Below are positions 37,514-51,063 of a stretch of DNA of 64,000 nt, in pieces. The notes under the pieces are model-generated. The model was not told where the DNA came from. It did not search any database and saw nothing but the letters and a program-made list of their open reading frames with translations. Origin of the DNA: Euwallacea fornicatus (Eukaryota; Arthropoda; Insecta; Coleoptera; Curculionidae). Numbering within the stretch: position 1 is the first letter of the stretch; the number at the start of each line of letters is the position of its first letter. The DNA is taken from the NCBI RefSeq assembly GCF_040115645.1, contig NW_027096042.1, positions 310,001-374,000 on the forward strand, written 5' to 3'. The translations under genes and the position numbers were made by a program.

Positions 37514-39775
37514 CCAACTACCTTCAAAATTTGACCACAGAATCACCTCGACGAGTAATTTAACACGACTAATAAGGCTTCATTGTATATTGGTGAGTTT
37601 TCCAAAAAACGAGTAATTTATGTGCACAAACACACTTCTTTCGTGACTTTTCAAGCTTTGAACCTCCGTAACTTCGGCAAATGTGCTTCAAATTCCGTCA
37701 AAAATTGATCATAGAATCACCTCAACGAGCTCTTTCACACGACTAAGAAGGCTTCATTGTATCTTGGTGAGTTTTCTAGAAAACGAGTAATTTATGTGCA
37801 CAAACACACATCTTTCGTGACTTTTCAAGCTTTGAACCTCCGTAACTTCGGCAAATGAGCTCCAAATCGCTTCAACATTTTACCACAGAATCACCTCGAC
37901 GAGCTCTTGAACAAGACAAATAAGGCTTCATTGTATCTTGGTGAGTTTTCTAGAAACGAGTAATTTATATGCACAAACACACTTCTTTCGTGACTTTTCA
38001 AGCTTTGAACCTCAGTAACTTCGGCAAATGTGCTTCAAATTGCTTAAAAAATTGATCATAGAATCACCTCAACGAGCTCTTTCACACGACTAATAAGGCT
38101 TCATTGTATCTTGGTGAGTTTTCTAGAAAACGAGTAATTTATGTGCTCAAACACACATCTGTCGTGACTTTTCAAGATTTGAACCTCCGTAACTTCGGCA
38201 AATGTGCTTCAAATTCCGTCAAAAATTGATCATAGAATCATCTAGTTGAGCTCTTCATCATGACTCAGAAGGCTTCATTGTATCTTGGTGAGTTTTCCAG
38301 AAAACGAGTAATTTATGTGCACAAACATACTTCTTTCGTGACTTTTCAAGTTTTGAACCTCCGTAACTTCGGCAAATGAGCTCCAACTACCTTCAAAATT
38401 TGACCACAGAATCATCACGGTGAGCTCTTCATCATGACTCATAAGGCTTCATTGTATCTTGGTGAGTTTTCCAGAAAACGAGTAATTTATGTGCACAAAC
38501 ACACTTCTTTCGTGACTTTACAAGCTATGAACCTACGTAACTTCGGCAAATGAGCTCCAACTACCTTCAAAATTTGACCACAGAATCACCTCGACGAACT
38601 CTTTAACATGACAAATAAGACTTCATTGTATCTTGGTGAGTTTTCTAGAAAACGAGTAATTTATGTGCTCAAACACACATCTTTCGTGACTTTCCAAGTT
38701 TTGAACCTACGTAACTTCGGCAAATGAGGTCCAACTACCTTCAAAATTTGACCACAGAATCATCACGGTGAGCACTTTAACATGACAAATAAGGCTTCAT
38801 TGTATCTTGGTGAGTTTTCTAGAAAACGAGTAATTTATGTGCTCAAACACACATCTTTCGTGACTTTTCAAGTTTTGAACCTACGTAACTTCGGCAAATG
38901 AGCTCCAACTACCTTCAAAATTTGACCACAGAATCACCTCGACGAGCTCTTTAACATGACAAATAAGGCTTCATTGTATCTTGGTGAGTTTTCCAGAAAA
39001 CGAGTAATTTATGTGCACAAACATACTTCTTTCGTGACTTTTCAAGTTTTGAACCTCCGTAACTTCGGCAAATGAGCTCCAACTACCTTCAAAATTTGAC
39101 CACAGAATCACCTCGACGAGTAATTTAACACGACTAATAAGGCTTCATTGTATCTTGGTGAGTTTTCTAGAAAACGAGTAATTTATGTGCTCAAACACAC
39201 ATCTTTCGTGACTTTTCAAGTTTTGAACCTACGTAACTTCGGCAAATGAGCTCCAACTACCTTCAAAATTTGACCACAGAATCACCTCGACGAGCTCTTT
39301 AAAATGACAAATAAGGCTTCATTGTATCTTGGTGAGTTTTCCAGCAAAACGAGTAATTTATGTGCACAAACATACTTCTTTCGTGACTTTTCAAGTTTTG
39401 AACCTCCGTAACTTCGGCAAATGAGCTCCAACTACCTTCAAAATTTGACCACAGAATCACCTCGACGAGTAATTTAACACGACTAATAAGGCTTCATTGT
39501 ATCTTGGTGAGTTTTCTAGAAAACGAGTAATTTATGTGCTGAAACACACATGTTTCGTGACTTTTCAAGTTTTGAACCTACGTAACTTCGGCAAATGAGC
39601 TCCAACTACCTTCAAAATTTGACCACAGAATCACCTCGACGAGTAATTTAACACGACTAATAAGGCTTCATTGTATCTTGGTGAGTTTTCCAGAAAACGA
39701 GTAATTTATGTGCACAAACACACTTCTTTCGTGACTTTTCAAGCTATGAACCTACGTAACTTCGGCAAATGAGCT
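37514..39775. repeat. 13-monomer tandem duplication, unit 1 (2262 bp)
   Basis: This unit is directly followed by its copy at 39776-42037. Markers in both are GTATATTGG (37585, 39847), CAACATTTTACC (AACATT start at 37874, 40136), CCTCAGTAACTTCGG, CTGTCGTGAC, TCTAGTTGAG, GACTTTACAAGC, AAGACTTC, GACTTTCCAAG, GTGAGCACTTT and CCAGCAAAACG (39341, 41603). By eye I saw essentially no difference inside the unit. The CTCAGTAAC change is found only in this pair. Confidence 0.9.
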
Positions 39776-42037
39776 ACAACTACCTTCAAAATTTGACCAC
39801 AGAATCACCTCGACGAGTAATTTAACACGACTAATAAGGCTTCATTGTATATTGGTGAGTTTTCCAAAAAACGAGTAATTTATGTGCACAAACACACTTC
39901 TTTCGTGACTTTTCAAGCTTTGAACCTCCGTAACTTCGGCAAATGTGCTTCAAATTCCGTCAAAAATTGATCATAGAATCACCTCAACGAGCTCTTTCAC
40001 ACGACTAAGAAGGCTTCATTGTATCTTGGTGAGTTTTCTAGAAAACGAGTAATTTATGTGCACAAACACACATCTTTCGTGACTTTTCAAGCTTTGAACC
40101 TCCGTAACTTCGGCAAATGAGCTCCAAATCGCTTCAACATTTTACCACAGAATCACCTCGACGAGCTCTTGAACAAGACAAATAAGGCTTCATTGTATCT
40201 TGGTGAGTTTTCTAGAAACGAGTAATTTATATGCACAAACACACTTCTTTCGTGACTTTTCAAGCTTTGAACCTCAGTAACTTCGGCAAATGTGCTTCAA
40301 ATTGCTTAAAAAATTGATCATAGAATCACCTCAACGAGCTCTTTCACACGACTAATAAGGCTTCATTGTATCTTGGTGAGTTTTCTAGAAAACGAGTAAT
40401 TTATGTGCTCAAACACACATCTGTCGTGACTTTTCAAGATTTGAACCTCCGTAACTTCGGCAAATGTGCTTCAAATTCCGTCAAAAATTGATCATAGAAT
40501 CATCTAGTTGAGCTCTTCATCATGACTCAGAAGGCTTCATTGTATCTTGGTGAGTTTTCCAGAAAACGAGTAATTTATGTGCACAAACATACTTCTTTCG
40601 TGACTTTTCAAGTTTTGAACCTCCGTAACTTCGGCAAATGAGCTCCAACTACCTTCAAAATTTGACCACAGAATCATCACGGTGAGCTCTTCATCATGAC
40701 TCATAAGGCTTCATTGTATCTTGGTGAGTTTTCCAGAAAACGAGTAATTTATGTGCACAAACACACTTCTTTCGTGACTTTACAAGCTATGAACCTACGT
40801 AACTTCGGCAAATGAGCTCCAACTACCTTCAAAATTTGACCACAGAATCACCTCGACGAACTCTTTAACATGACAAATAAGACTTCATTGTATCTTGGTG
40901 AGTTTTCTAGAAAACGAGTAATTTATGTGCTCAAACACACATCTTTCGTGACTTTCCAAGTTTTGAACCTACGTAACTTCGGCAAATGAGGTCCAACTAC
41001 CTTCAAAATTTGACCACAGAATCATCACGGTGAGCACTTTAACATGACAAATAAGGCTTCATTGTATCTTGGTGAGTTTTCTAGAAAACGAGTAATTTAT
41101 GTGCTCAAACACACATCTTTCGTGACTTTTCAAGTTTTGAACCTACGTAACTTCGGCAAATGAGCTCCAACTACCTTCAAAATTTGACCACAGAATCACC
41201 TCGACGAGCTCTTTAACATGACAAATAAGGCTTCATTGTATCTTGGTGAGTTTTCCAGAAAACGAGTAATTTATGTGCACAAACATACTTCTTTCGTGAC
41301 TTTTCAAGTTTTGAACCTCCGTAACTTCGGCAAATGAGCTCCAACTACCTTCAAAATTTGACCACAGAATCACCTCGACGAGTAATTTAACACGACTAAT
41401 AAGGCTTCATTGTATCTTGGTGAGTTTTCTAGAAAACGAGTAATTTATGTGCTCAAACACACATCTTTCGTGACTTTTCAAGTTTTGAACCTACGTAACT
41501 TCGGCAAATGAGCTCCAACTACCTTCAAAATTTGACCACAGAATCACCTCGACGAGCTCTTTAAAATGACAAATAAGGCTTCATTGTATCTTGGTGAGTT
41601 TTCCAGCAAAACGAGTAATTTATGTGCACAAACATACTTCTTTCGTGACTTTTCAAGTTTTGAACCTCCGTAACTTCGGCAAATGAGCTCCAACTACCTT
41701 CAAAATTTGACCACAGAATCACCTCGACGAGTAATTTAACACGACTAATAAGGCTTCATTGTATCTTGGTGAGTTTTCTAGAAAACGAGTAATTTATGTG
41801 CTGAAACACACATGTTTCGTGACTTTTCAAGTTTTGAACCTACGTAACTTCGGCAAATGAGCTCCAACTACCTTCAAAATTTGACCACAGAATCACCTCG
41901 ACGAGTAATTTAACACGACTAATAAGGCTTCATTGTATCTTGGTGAGTTTTCCAGAAAACGAGTAATTTATGTGCACAAACACACTTCTTTCGTGACTTT
42001 TCAAGCTATGAACCTACGTAACTTCGGCAAATGAGCT
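39776..42037. repeat. 13-monomer tandem duplication, unit 2 (2262 bp)
   Basis: This is a copy of unit 1. The array continues with an AATTTGGCCACAG monomer (near 42052) that replaces AATTTGACCACAG. From here to about 42242 the sequence has a second partner at 43255-45721 (offset 3479 bp). Confidence 0.9.
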
Positions 42038-42189
42038 ACAACTACCTTCAAAATTTGGCCACAGAATCACCTCGACGAGTAATTTAACACGATTAATAAG
42101 GCTTCATTGTATCTTGGTGAGTTTTCCAAAAAACGAGTAATTTATATGCACAAACACACTTCTTTCGTGACTTTTCAAGCTTTGAACCT

Positions 42190-45100
42190 CCGTAACTTCG
42201 GCAAATGAGCTCCAACTACCTTCAAAATTTGACCACAGAATCACCTCGACGAGTAATTTAACACGACTAATAAGGCTTCATTGTATCTTGGTGAGTTTTC
42301 CAGAAAACGAGTAATTTATGTGCACAAACACACTTCTTTCGTGACTTTTCAAGCTATGAACCTACGTAACTTCGGCAAATGAGCTACAATTACCTTCAAA
42401 ATTTGACCACAGAATCACCTCGACGAGTAATTTAACACGACTAATAAGGCTTCATTGTATCTTGGTGAGTTTTCCAAAAAACGAGTAATTTATATGCACA
42501 AACACACTTCTTTCGTGACTTTTCAAGCTTTGAACCTCCGTAACTTCGGCAAATGAGCTCCAACTACCTTCAAAATTTGACCACAGAATCATCACGGTGA
42601 GCTCTTCATCATGACTCATAAGGCTTCATTGTATCTTGGTGAGTTTTCCAGAAAACGAGTAATTTATGTGCACAAACACACTTCTTTCGTGACTTTTCAA
42701 GCTATGAACCTACGTAACTTCGGCAAATGAGCTCCAACTACCTTCAAAATTTGACCACAGAATCACCTCGACGAGTAATTTAACAAGACAAATAAGGCTT
42801 CATTGTATCTTGGTGAGTTTTCTAGAAACGAGTAATTTATATGCACAAACACACTTCTTTCGTGACTTTTCAAGCTATGAACCTACGTAACTTCGGCAAA
42901 TGAGCTCCAACTACCTTCAAAATTTGACCACAGAATCACCTCGACGAACTCTTTAACATGACAAATAAGGCTTCATTGTATCTTGGTGAGTTTTCCAGAA
43001 AACGAGTAATTTATGTGCACAAACACACTTCTTTCGTGACTTTTCAAGCTTTGAACCTCCGTAACTTCGGCAAATGAGCTTCAAATACCTTCAAAATTTT
43101 ACCACAGAATCACCTCGACGAGCTCGTGAATATGACAAATAAGGCTTCATTGTATCTTGGTGAGTTTTCCAAAAAACGAGTAATTTATATGCACAAACAC
43201 ACTTCTTTCGTGACTTTTCAAGCTATGAACCTACGTAACTTCGGCAAATGAGCTCCAACTACCTTCAAAATTTGACCACAGAATCACCTCGACGAGTAAT
43301 TTAACACGACTAATAAGGCTTCATTGTATATTGGTGAGTTTTCCAAAAAACGAGTAATTTATGTGCACAAACACACTTCTTTCGTGACTTTTCAAGCTTT
43401 GAACCTCCGTAACTTCGGCAAATGTGCTTCAAATTCCGTCAAAAATTGATCATAGAATCACCTCAACGAGCTCTTTCACACGACTAAGAAGGCTTCATTG
43501 TATCTTGGTGAGTTTTCTAGAAAACGAGTAATTTATGTGCACAAACACACATCTTTCGTGACTTTTCAAGCTTTGAACCTCCGTAACTTCGGCAAATGAG
43601 CTCCAAATCGCTTCAACATTTTACCACAGAATCACCTCGACGAGCTCTTGAACAAGACAAATAAGGCTTCATTGTATCTTGGTGAGTTTTCTAGAAACGA
43701 GTAATTTATATGCACAAACACACTTCTTTCGTGACTTTTCAAGCTTTGAACCTCCGTAACTTCGGCAAATGTGCTTCAAATTGCTTAAAAAATTGATCAT
43801 AGAATCACCTCAACGAGCTCTTTCACACGACTAATAAGGCTTCATTGTATCTTGGTGAGTTTTCTAGAAAACGAGTAATTTATGTGCTCAAACACACATC
43901 TGTCGTGACTTTTCAAGATTTGAACCTCCGTAACTTCGGCAAATGTGCTTCAAATTCCGTCAAAAATTGATCATAGAATCATCTAGTTGAGCTCTTCATC
44001 ATGACTCAGAAGGCTTCATTGTATCTTGGTGAGTTTTCCAGAAAACGAGTAATTTATGTGCACAAACATACTTCTTTCGTGACTTTTCAAGTTTTGAACC
44101 TCCGTAACTTCGGCAAATGAGCTCCAACTACCTTCAAAATTTGACCACAGAATCATCACGGTGAGCTCTTCATCATGACTCATAAGGCTTCATTGTATCT
44201 TGGTGAGTTTTCCAGAAAACGAGTAATTTATGTGCACAAACACACTTCTTTCGTGACTTTACAAGCTATGAACCTACGTAACTTCGGCAAATGAGCTCCA
44301 ACTACCTTCAAAATTTGACCACAGAATCACCTCGACGAACTCTTTAACATGACAAATAAGACTTCATTGTATCTTGGTGAGTTTTCTAGAAAACGAGTAA
44401 TTTATGTGCTCAAACACACATCTTTCGTGACTTTCCAAGTTTTGAACCTACGTAACTTCGGCAAATGAGGTCCAACTACCTTCAAAATTTGACCACAGAA
44501 TCATCACGGTGAGCACTTTAACATGACAAATAAGGCTTCATTGTATCTTGGTGAGTTTTCTAGAAAACGAGTAATTTATGTGCTCAAACACACATCTTTC
44601 GTGACTTTTCAAGTTTTGAACCTACGTAACTTCGGCAAATGAGCTCCAACTACCTTCAAAATTTGACCACAGAATCACCTCGACGAGCTCTTTAACATGA
44701 CAAATAAGGCTTCATTGTATCTTGGTGAGTTTTCCAGAAAACGAGTAATTTATGTGCACAAACATACTTCTTTCGTGACTTTTCAAGTTTTGAACCTCCG
44801 TAACTTCGGCAAATGAGCTCCAACTACCTTCAAAATTTGACCACAGAATCACCTCGACGAGTAATTTAACACGACTAATAAGGCTTCATTGTATCTTGGT
44901 GAGTTTTCTAGAAAACGAGTAATTTATGTGCTCAAACACACATCTTTCGTGACTTTTCAAGTTTTGAACCTACGTAACTTCGGCAAATGAGCTCCAACTA
45001 CCTTCAAAATTTGACCACAGAATCACCTCGACGAGCTCTTTAAAATGACAAATAAGGCTTCATTGTATCTTGGTGAGTTTTCCAGCAAAACGAGTAATTT

Positions 45101-45720
45101 ATGTGCACAAACATACTTCTTTCGTGACTTTTCAAGTTTTGAACCTCCGTAACTTCGGCAAATGAGCTCCAACTACCTTCAAAATTTGACCACAGAATCA
45201 CCTCGACGAGTAATTTAACACGACTAATAAGGCTTCATTGTATCTTGGTGAGTTTTCTAGAAAACGAGTAATTTATGTGCTGAAACACACATGTTTCGTG
45301 ACTTTTCAAGTTTTGAACCTACGTAACTTCGGCAAATGAGCTCCAACTACCTTCAAAATTTGACCACAGAATCACCTCGACGAGTAATTTAACACGACTA
45401 ATAAGGCTTCATTGTATCTTGGTGAGTTTTCCAGAAAACGAGTAATTTATGTGCTCAAACACACATCTTTCGTGACTTTTCAAGCTATGAACCTACGTAA
45501 CTTCGGCAAATGAGCTACAACTACCTTCAAAATTTGGCCACAGAATCACCTCGACGAGTAATTTAACACGATCAATAAGGCTTCATTGTATCTTGGTGAG
45601 TTTTCCAAAAAACGAGTAATTTATATGCACAAACACACTTCTTTCGTGACTTTTCAAGCTTTGAACCTCCGTAACTTCGGCAAATGAGCTCCAACTACCT
45701 TCAAAATTTGACCACAGAAT
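42190..45720. repeat. About 3.5-kb block, copy 1 (long-range duplication, offset 8874 then 9048 bp)
   Basis: This block matches 51064-54768. The offset is 8874 bp (51 monomers) up to about 44505 and 9048 bp (52 monomers) afterwards, because the partner has one extra monomer. Marker pairs are TCTAGAAACG (42821, 51695), GTATATTGG (43326, 52200) and TTTGGCCACAG (TGGCCA at 45535, 54583). The block includes the whole CAACATTTTACC cassette. Part of it also matches 39776-42242 (offset 3479) and 47188-49258 (offset 3828). Confidence 0.85.
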
Positions 45721-46299
45721 CATCACGGTGAGCTCTTCATCATGACTCATAAGGCTTCATTGTATCTTGGTGAGTTTTCCAGAAAACGAGTAATTTATGT
45801 GCACAAACACACTTCTTTCGTGACTTTTCAAGCTATGAACCTACGTAACTTCGGCAAATGAGCTCCAACTACCTTCAAAATTTGACCACAGAATCACCTC
45901 GACGAACTCTTTAACATGACAAATAAGGCTTCATTGTATCTTGGTGAGTTTTCTAGAAAACGAGTAATTTATGTGCTCAAACACACATCTTTCGTGACTT
46001 TTCAAGTTTTGAACCTACGTAACTTCGGCAAATGAGCTCCAACTACCTTCAAAATTTGACCACAGAATCACCTCGACGAACTCTTTAACATGACAAATAA
46101 GGCTTCATTGTATCTTGGTGAGTTTTCTAGAAAACGAGTAATTTATGTGCTCAAACACACATCTTTCGTGACTTTTCAAGCTATGAACCTACGTAACTTC
46201 GGCAAATGAGCTCCAACTACCTTCAAAATTTGACCACAGAATCACCTCGACGAACTCTTTAACATGACAAATAAGGCTTCATTGTATCTTGGTGAGTTT

Positions 46300-46943
46300 T
46301 CTAGAAAACGAGTAATTTATGTGCTCAAACACACATCTTTCGTGACTTTTCAAGTTTTGAACCTACGTAACTTCGGCAAATGAGGTCCAACTACCTTCAA
46401 AATTTGACCACAGAATCATCACGGTGAGCTCTTTAACATGACAAATAAGGCTTCATTGTATCTTGGTGAGTTTTCTAGAAAACGAGTAATTTATGTGCTC
46501 AAACACACATCTTTCGTGACTTTTCAAGTTTTGAACCTACGTAACTTCGGCAAATGAGCTCCAACTACCTTCAAAATTTGACCACAGAATCACCTCGACG
46601 AGCTCTTTAACATGACAAATAAGGCTTCATTGTATCTTGGTGAGTTTTCCAGAAAACGAGTAATTTATGTGCACAAACATACTTCTTTCGTGACTTTTCA
46701 CGTTTTGAACCTCCGTAACTTCGGCAAATGAGCTCCAACTACCTTCAAAATTTGACCACAGAATCACCTCGACGAGCTCGTGAATATGACAAATAAGGCT
46801 TCATTGTATCTTGGTGAGTTTTCCAGAAAACGAGTAATTTATGTGCACAAACACACTTCTTTCGTGACTTTTCAAGTTTTGAACCTCCGTAACTTCGGCA
46901 AATGAGCTTCAAATACCTTCAAAATTTTACCACAGAATCACCT
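46300..46943. repeat. Short block, copy 1 (offset 2958 bp, 17 monomers)
   Basis: This block matches 49258-49901. Markers are GAGGTCCAAC (46383, 49341), TCATCACGGTGAGCTCTTTAA, and the rare TTCACGTTTTG (46697 and 49655) followed by GCTCGTGAATATGAC. Copy 2 has a private TTTAAGTGCTC near 49275. TTCACGTTTTG also occurs near 56442, 61307 and 62007, always after CATACTTCTTTCG. Confidence 0.8.
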
Positions 46944-47187
46944 CGACGAGCTCGTGAATATGACAAATAAGGCTTCATTGTATCTTGGTGAGTTTTCCAG
47001 AAAACGAGTAATTTATATGCACAAACACACTTCTTTCGTGACTTTTCAAGCTATGAACCTACGTAACTTCGGCAAATGAGCTCCAACTACCTTCAAAATT
47101 TGACCACAGAATCACCTCGACGAACTCTTTAACATGACAAATAAGGCTTCATTGTATCTTGGTGAGTTTTCTAGAAAACGAGTAATT

Positions 47188-49258
47188 TATGTGCACAAAC
47201 ACACTTCTTTCGTGACTTTTCAAGCTTTGAACCTCCGTAACTTCGGCAAATGTGCTTCAAATTCCGTCAAAAATTGATCATAGAATCACCTCAACGAGCT
47301 CTTTCACACGACTAAGAAGGCTTCATTGTATCTTGGTGAGTTTTCTAGAAAACGAGTAATTTATGTGCACAAACACACATCTTTCGTGACTTTTCAAGCT
47401 TTGAACCTCCGTAACTTCGGCAAATGAGCTCCAAATCGCTTCAACATTTTACCACAGAATCACCTCGACGAGCTCTTGAACAAGACAAATAAGGCTTCAT
47501 TGTATCTTGGTGAGTTTTCTAGAAACGAGTAATTTATATGCACAAACACACTTCTTTCGTGACTTTTCAAGCTTTGAACCTCCGTAACTTCGGCAAATGT
47601 GCTTCAAATTGCTTAAAAAATTGATCATAGAATCACCTCAACGAGCTCTTTCACACGACTAATAAGGCTTCATTGTATCTTGGTGAGTTTTCTAGAAAAC
47701 GAGTAATTTATGTGCTCAAACACACATCTGTCGTGACTTTTCAAGATTTGAACCTCCGTAACTTCGGCAAATGTGCTTCAAATTCCGTCAAAAATTGATC
47801 ATAGAATCATCTAGTTGAGCTCTTCATCATGACTCAGAAGGCTTCATTGTATCTTGGTGAGTTTTCCAGAAAACGAGTAATTTATGTGCACAAACATACT
47901 TCTTTCGTGACTTTTCAAGTTTTGAACCTCCGTAACTTCGGCAAATGAGCTCCAACTACCTTCAAAATTTGACCACAGAATCATCACGGTGAGCTCTTCA
48001 TCATGACTCATAAGGCTTCATTGTATCTTGGTGAGTTTTCCAGAAAACGAGTAATTTATGTGCACAAACACACTTCTTTCGTGACTTTACAAGCTATGAA
48101 CCTACGTAACTTCGGCAAATGAGCTCCAACTACCTTCAAAATTTGACCACAGAATCACCTCGACGAACTCTTTAACATGACAAATAAGACTTCATTGTAT
48201 CTTGGTGAGTTTTCTAGAAAACGAGTAATTTATGTGCTCAAACACACATCTTTCGTGACTTTCCAAGTTTTGAACCTACGTAACTTCGGCAAATGAGGTC
48301 CAACTACCTTCAAAATTTGACCACAGAATCATCACGGTGAGCACTTTAACATGACAAATAAGGCTTCATTGTATCTTGGTGAGTTTTCTAGAAAACGAGT
48401 AATTTATGTGCTCAAACACACATCTTTCGTGACTTTTCAAGTTTTGAACCTACGTAACTTCGGCAAATGAGCTCCAACTACCTTCAAAATTTGACCACAG
48501 AATCACCTCGACGAGCTCTTTAACATGACAAATAAGGCTTCATTGTATCTTGGTGAGTTTTCCAGAAAACGAGTAATTTATGTGCACAAACATACTTCTT
48601 TCGTGACTTTTCAAGTTTTGAACCTCCGTAACTTCGGCAAATGAGCTCCAACTACCTTCAAAATTTGACCACAGAATCACCTCGACGAGTAATTTAACAC
48701 GACTAATAAGGCTTCATTGTATCTTGGTGAGTTTTCTAGAAAACGAGTAATTTATGTGCTCAAACACACATCTTTCGTGACTTTTCAAGTTTTGAACCTA
48801 CGTAACTTCGGCAAATGAGCTCCAACTACCTTCAAAATTTGACCACAGAATCACCTCGACGAGCTCTTTAAAATGACAAATAAGGCTTCATTGTATCTTG
48901 GTGAGTTTTCCAGCAAAACGAGTAATTTATGTGCACAAACATACTTCTTTCGTGACTTTTCAAGTTTTGAACCTCCGTAACTTCGGCAAATGAGCTCCAA
49001 CTACCTTCAAAATTTGACCACAGAATCACCTCGACGAGTAATTTAACACGACTAATAAGGCTTCATTGTATCTTGGTGAGTTTTCTAGAAAACGAGTAAT
49101 TTATGTGCTGAAACACACATGTTTCGTGACTTTTCAAGTTTTGAACCTACGTAACTTCGGCAAATGAGCTCCAACTACCTTCAAAATTTGACCACAGAAT
49201 CACCTCGACGAGTAATTTAACACGACTAATAAGGCTTCATTGTATCTTGGTGAGTTTT
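47188..49258. repeat. 22-monomer-spaced block, copy 2 (offset 3828 bp)
   Basis: This block matches 43360-45430 at exactly 22 x 174 bp: CAACATTTTACC (43615, 47443 for AACATT), CCAGCAAAACG (45082, 48910) and CTGAAACACACATG (near 45279, 49107). Its final part, 48688-49257, is repeated again at about 49907-50476 (offset 1219 bp, 7 monomers plus 1), so a segment of three monomers is present in three close copies. Confidence 0.85.
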
Positions 49259-51063
49259 CTAGAAAACGAGTAATTTAAGTGCTCAAACACACATCTTTCG
49301 TGACTTTTCAAGTTTTGAACCTACGTAACTTCGGCAAATGAGGTCCAACTACCTTCAAAATTTGACCACAGAATCATCACGGTGAGCTCTTTAACATGAC
49401 AAATAAGGCTTCATTGTATCTTGGTGAGTTTTCTAGAAAACGAGTAATTTATGTGCTCAAACACACATCTTTCGTGACTTTTCAAGTTTTGAACCTACGT
49501 AACTTCGGCAAATGAGCTCCAACTACCTTCAAAATTTGACCACAGAATCACCTCGACGAGCTCTTTAACATGACAAATAAGGCTTCATTGTATCTTGGTG
49601 AGTTTTCCAGAAAACGAGTAATTTATGTGCACAAACATACTTCTTTCGTGACTTTTCACGTTTTGAACCTCCGTAACTTCGGCAAATGAGCTCCAACTAC
49701 CTTCAAAATTTGACCACAGAATCACCTCGACGAGCTCGTGAATATGACAAATAAGGCTTCATTGTATCTTGGTGAGTTTTCCAGAAAACGAGTAATTTAT
49801 GTGCACAAACACACTTCTTTCGTGACTTTTCAAGTTTTGAACCTCCGTAACTTCGGCAAATGAGCTTCAAATACCTTCAAAATTTTACCACAGAATCACC
49901 TCGACGAGTAATTTAACACGACTAATAAGGCTTCATTGTATCTTGGTGAGTTTTCTAGAAAACGAGTAATTTATGTGCTCAAACACACATCTTTCGTGAC
50001 TTTTCAAGTTTTGAACCTACGTAACTTCGGCAAATGAGCTCCAACTACCTTCAAAATTTGACCACAGAATCACCTCGACGAGCTCTTTAAAATGACAAAT
50101 AAGGCTTCATTGTATCTTGGTGAGTTTTCCAGCAAAACGAGTAATTTATGTGCACAAACATACTTCTTTCGTGACTTTTCAAGTTTTGAACCTCCGTAAC
50201 TTCGGCAAATGAGCTCCAACTACCTTCAAAATTTGACCACAGAATCACCTCGACGAGTAATTTAACACGACTAATAAGGCTTCATTGTATCTTGGTGAGT
50301 TTTCTAGAAAACGAGTAATTTATGTGCTGAAACACACATGTTTCGTGACTTTTCAAGTTTTGAACCTACGTAACTTCGGCAAATGAGCTCCAACTACCTT
50401 CAAAATTTGACCACAGAATCACCTCGACGAGTAATTTAACACGACTAATAAGGCTTCATTGTATCTTGGTGAGTTTTCCAGAAAACGAGTAATTTATGTG
50501 CACAAACACACTTCTTTCGTGACTTTTCAAGCTATGAACCTACGTAACTTCGGCAAATGAGCTACAACTACCTTCAAAATTTGGCCACAGAATCACCTCG
50601 ACGAGTAATTTAACACGATTAATAAGGCTTCATTGTATCTTGGTGAGTTTTCCAAAAAACGAGTAATTTATATGCACAAACACACTTCTTTCGTGACTTT
50701 TCAAGCTTTGAACCTCCGTAACTTCGGCAAATGAGCTCCAACTACCTTCAAAATTTGACCACAGAATCATCACGGTGAGCTCTTCATCATGACTCATAAG
50801 GCTTCATTGTATCTTGGTGAGTTTTCCAGAAAACGAGTAATTTATGTGCACAAACACACTTCTTTCGTGACTTTTCAAGCTATGAACCTACGTAACTTCG
50901 GCAAATGAGCTCCAACTACCTTCAAAATTTGACCACAGAATCACCTCGACGAACTCTTTAACATGACAAATAAGGCTTCATTGTATCTTGGTGAGTTTTC
51001 TAGAAAACGAGTAATTTATGTGCTCAAACACACATCTTTCGTGACTTTTCAAGCTATGAACCT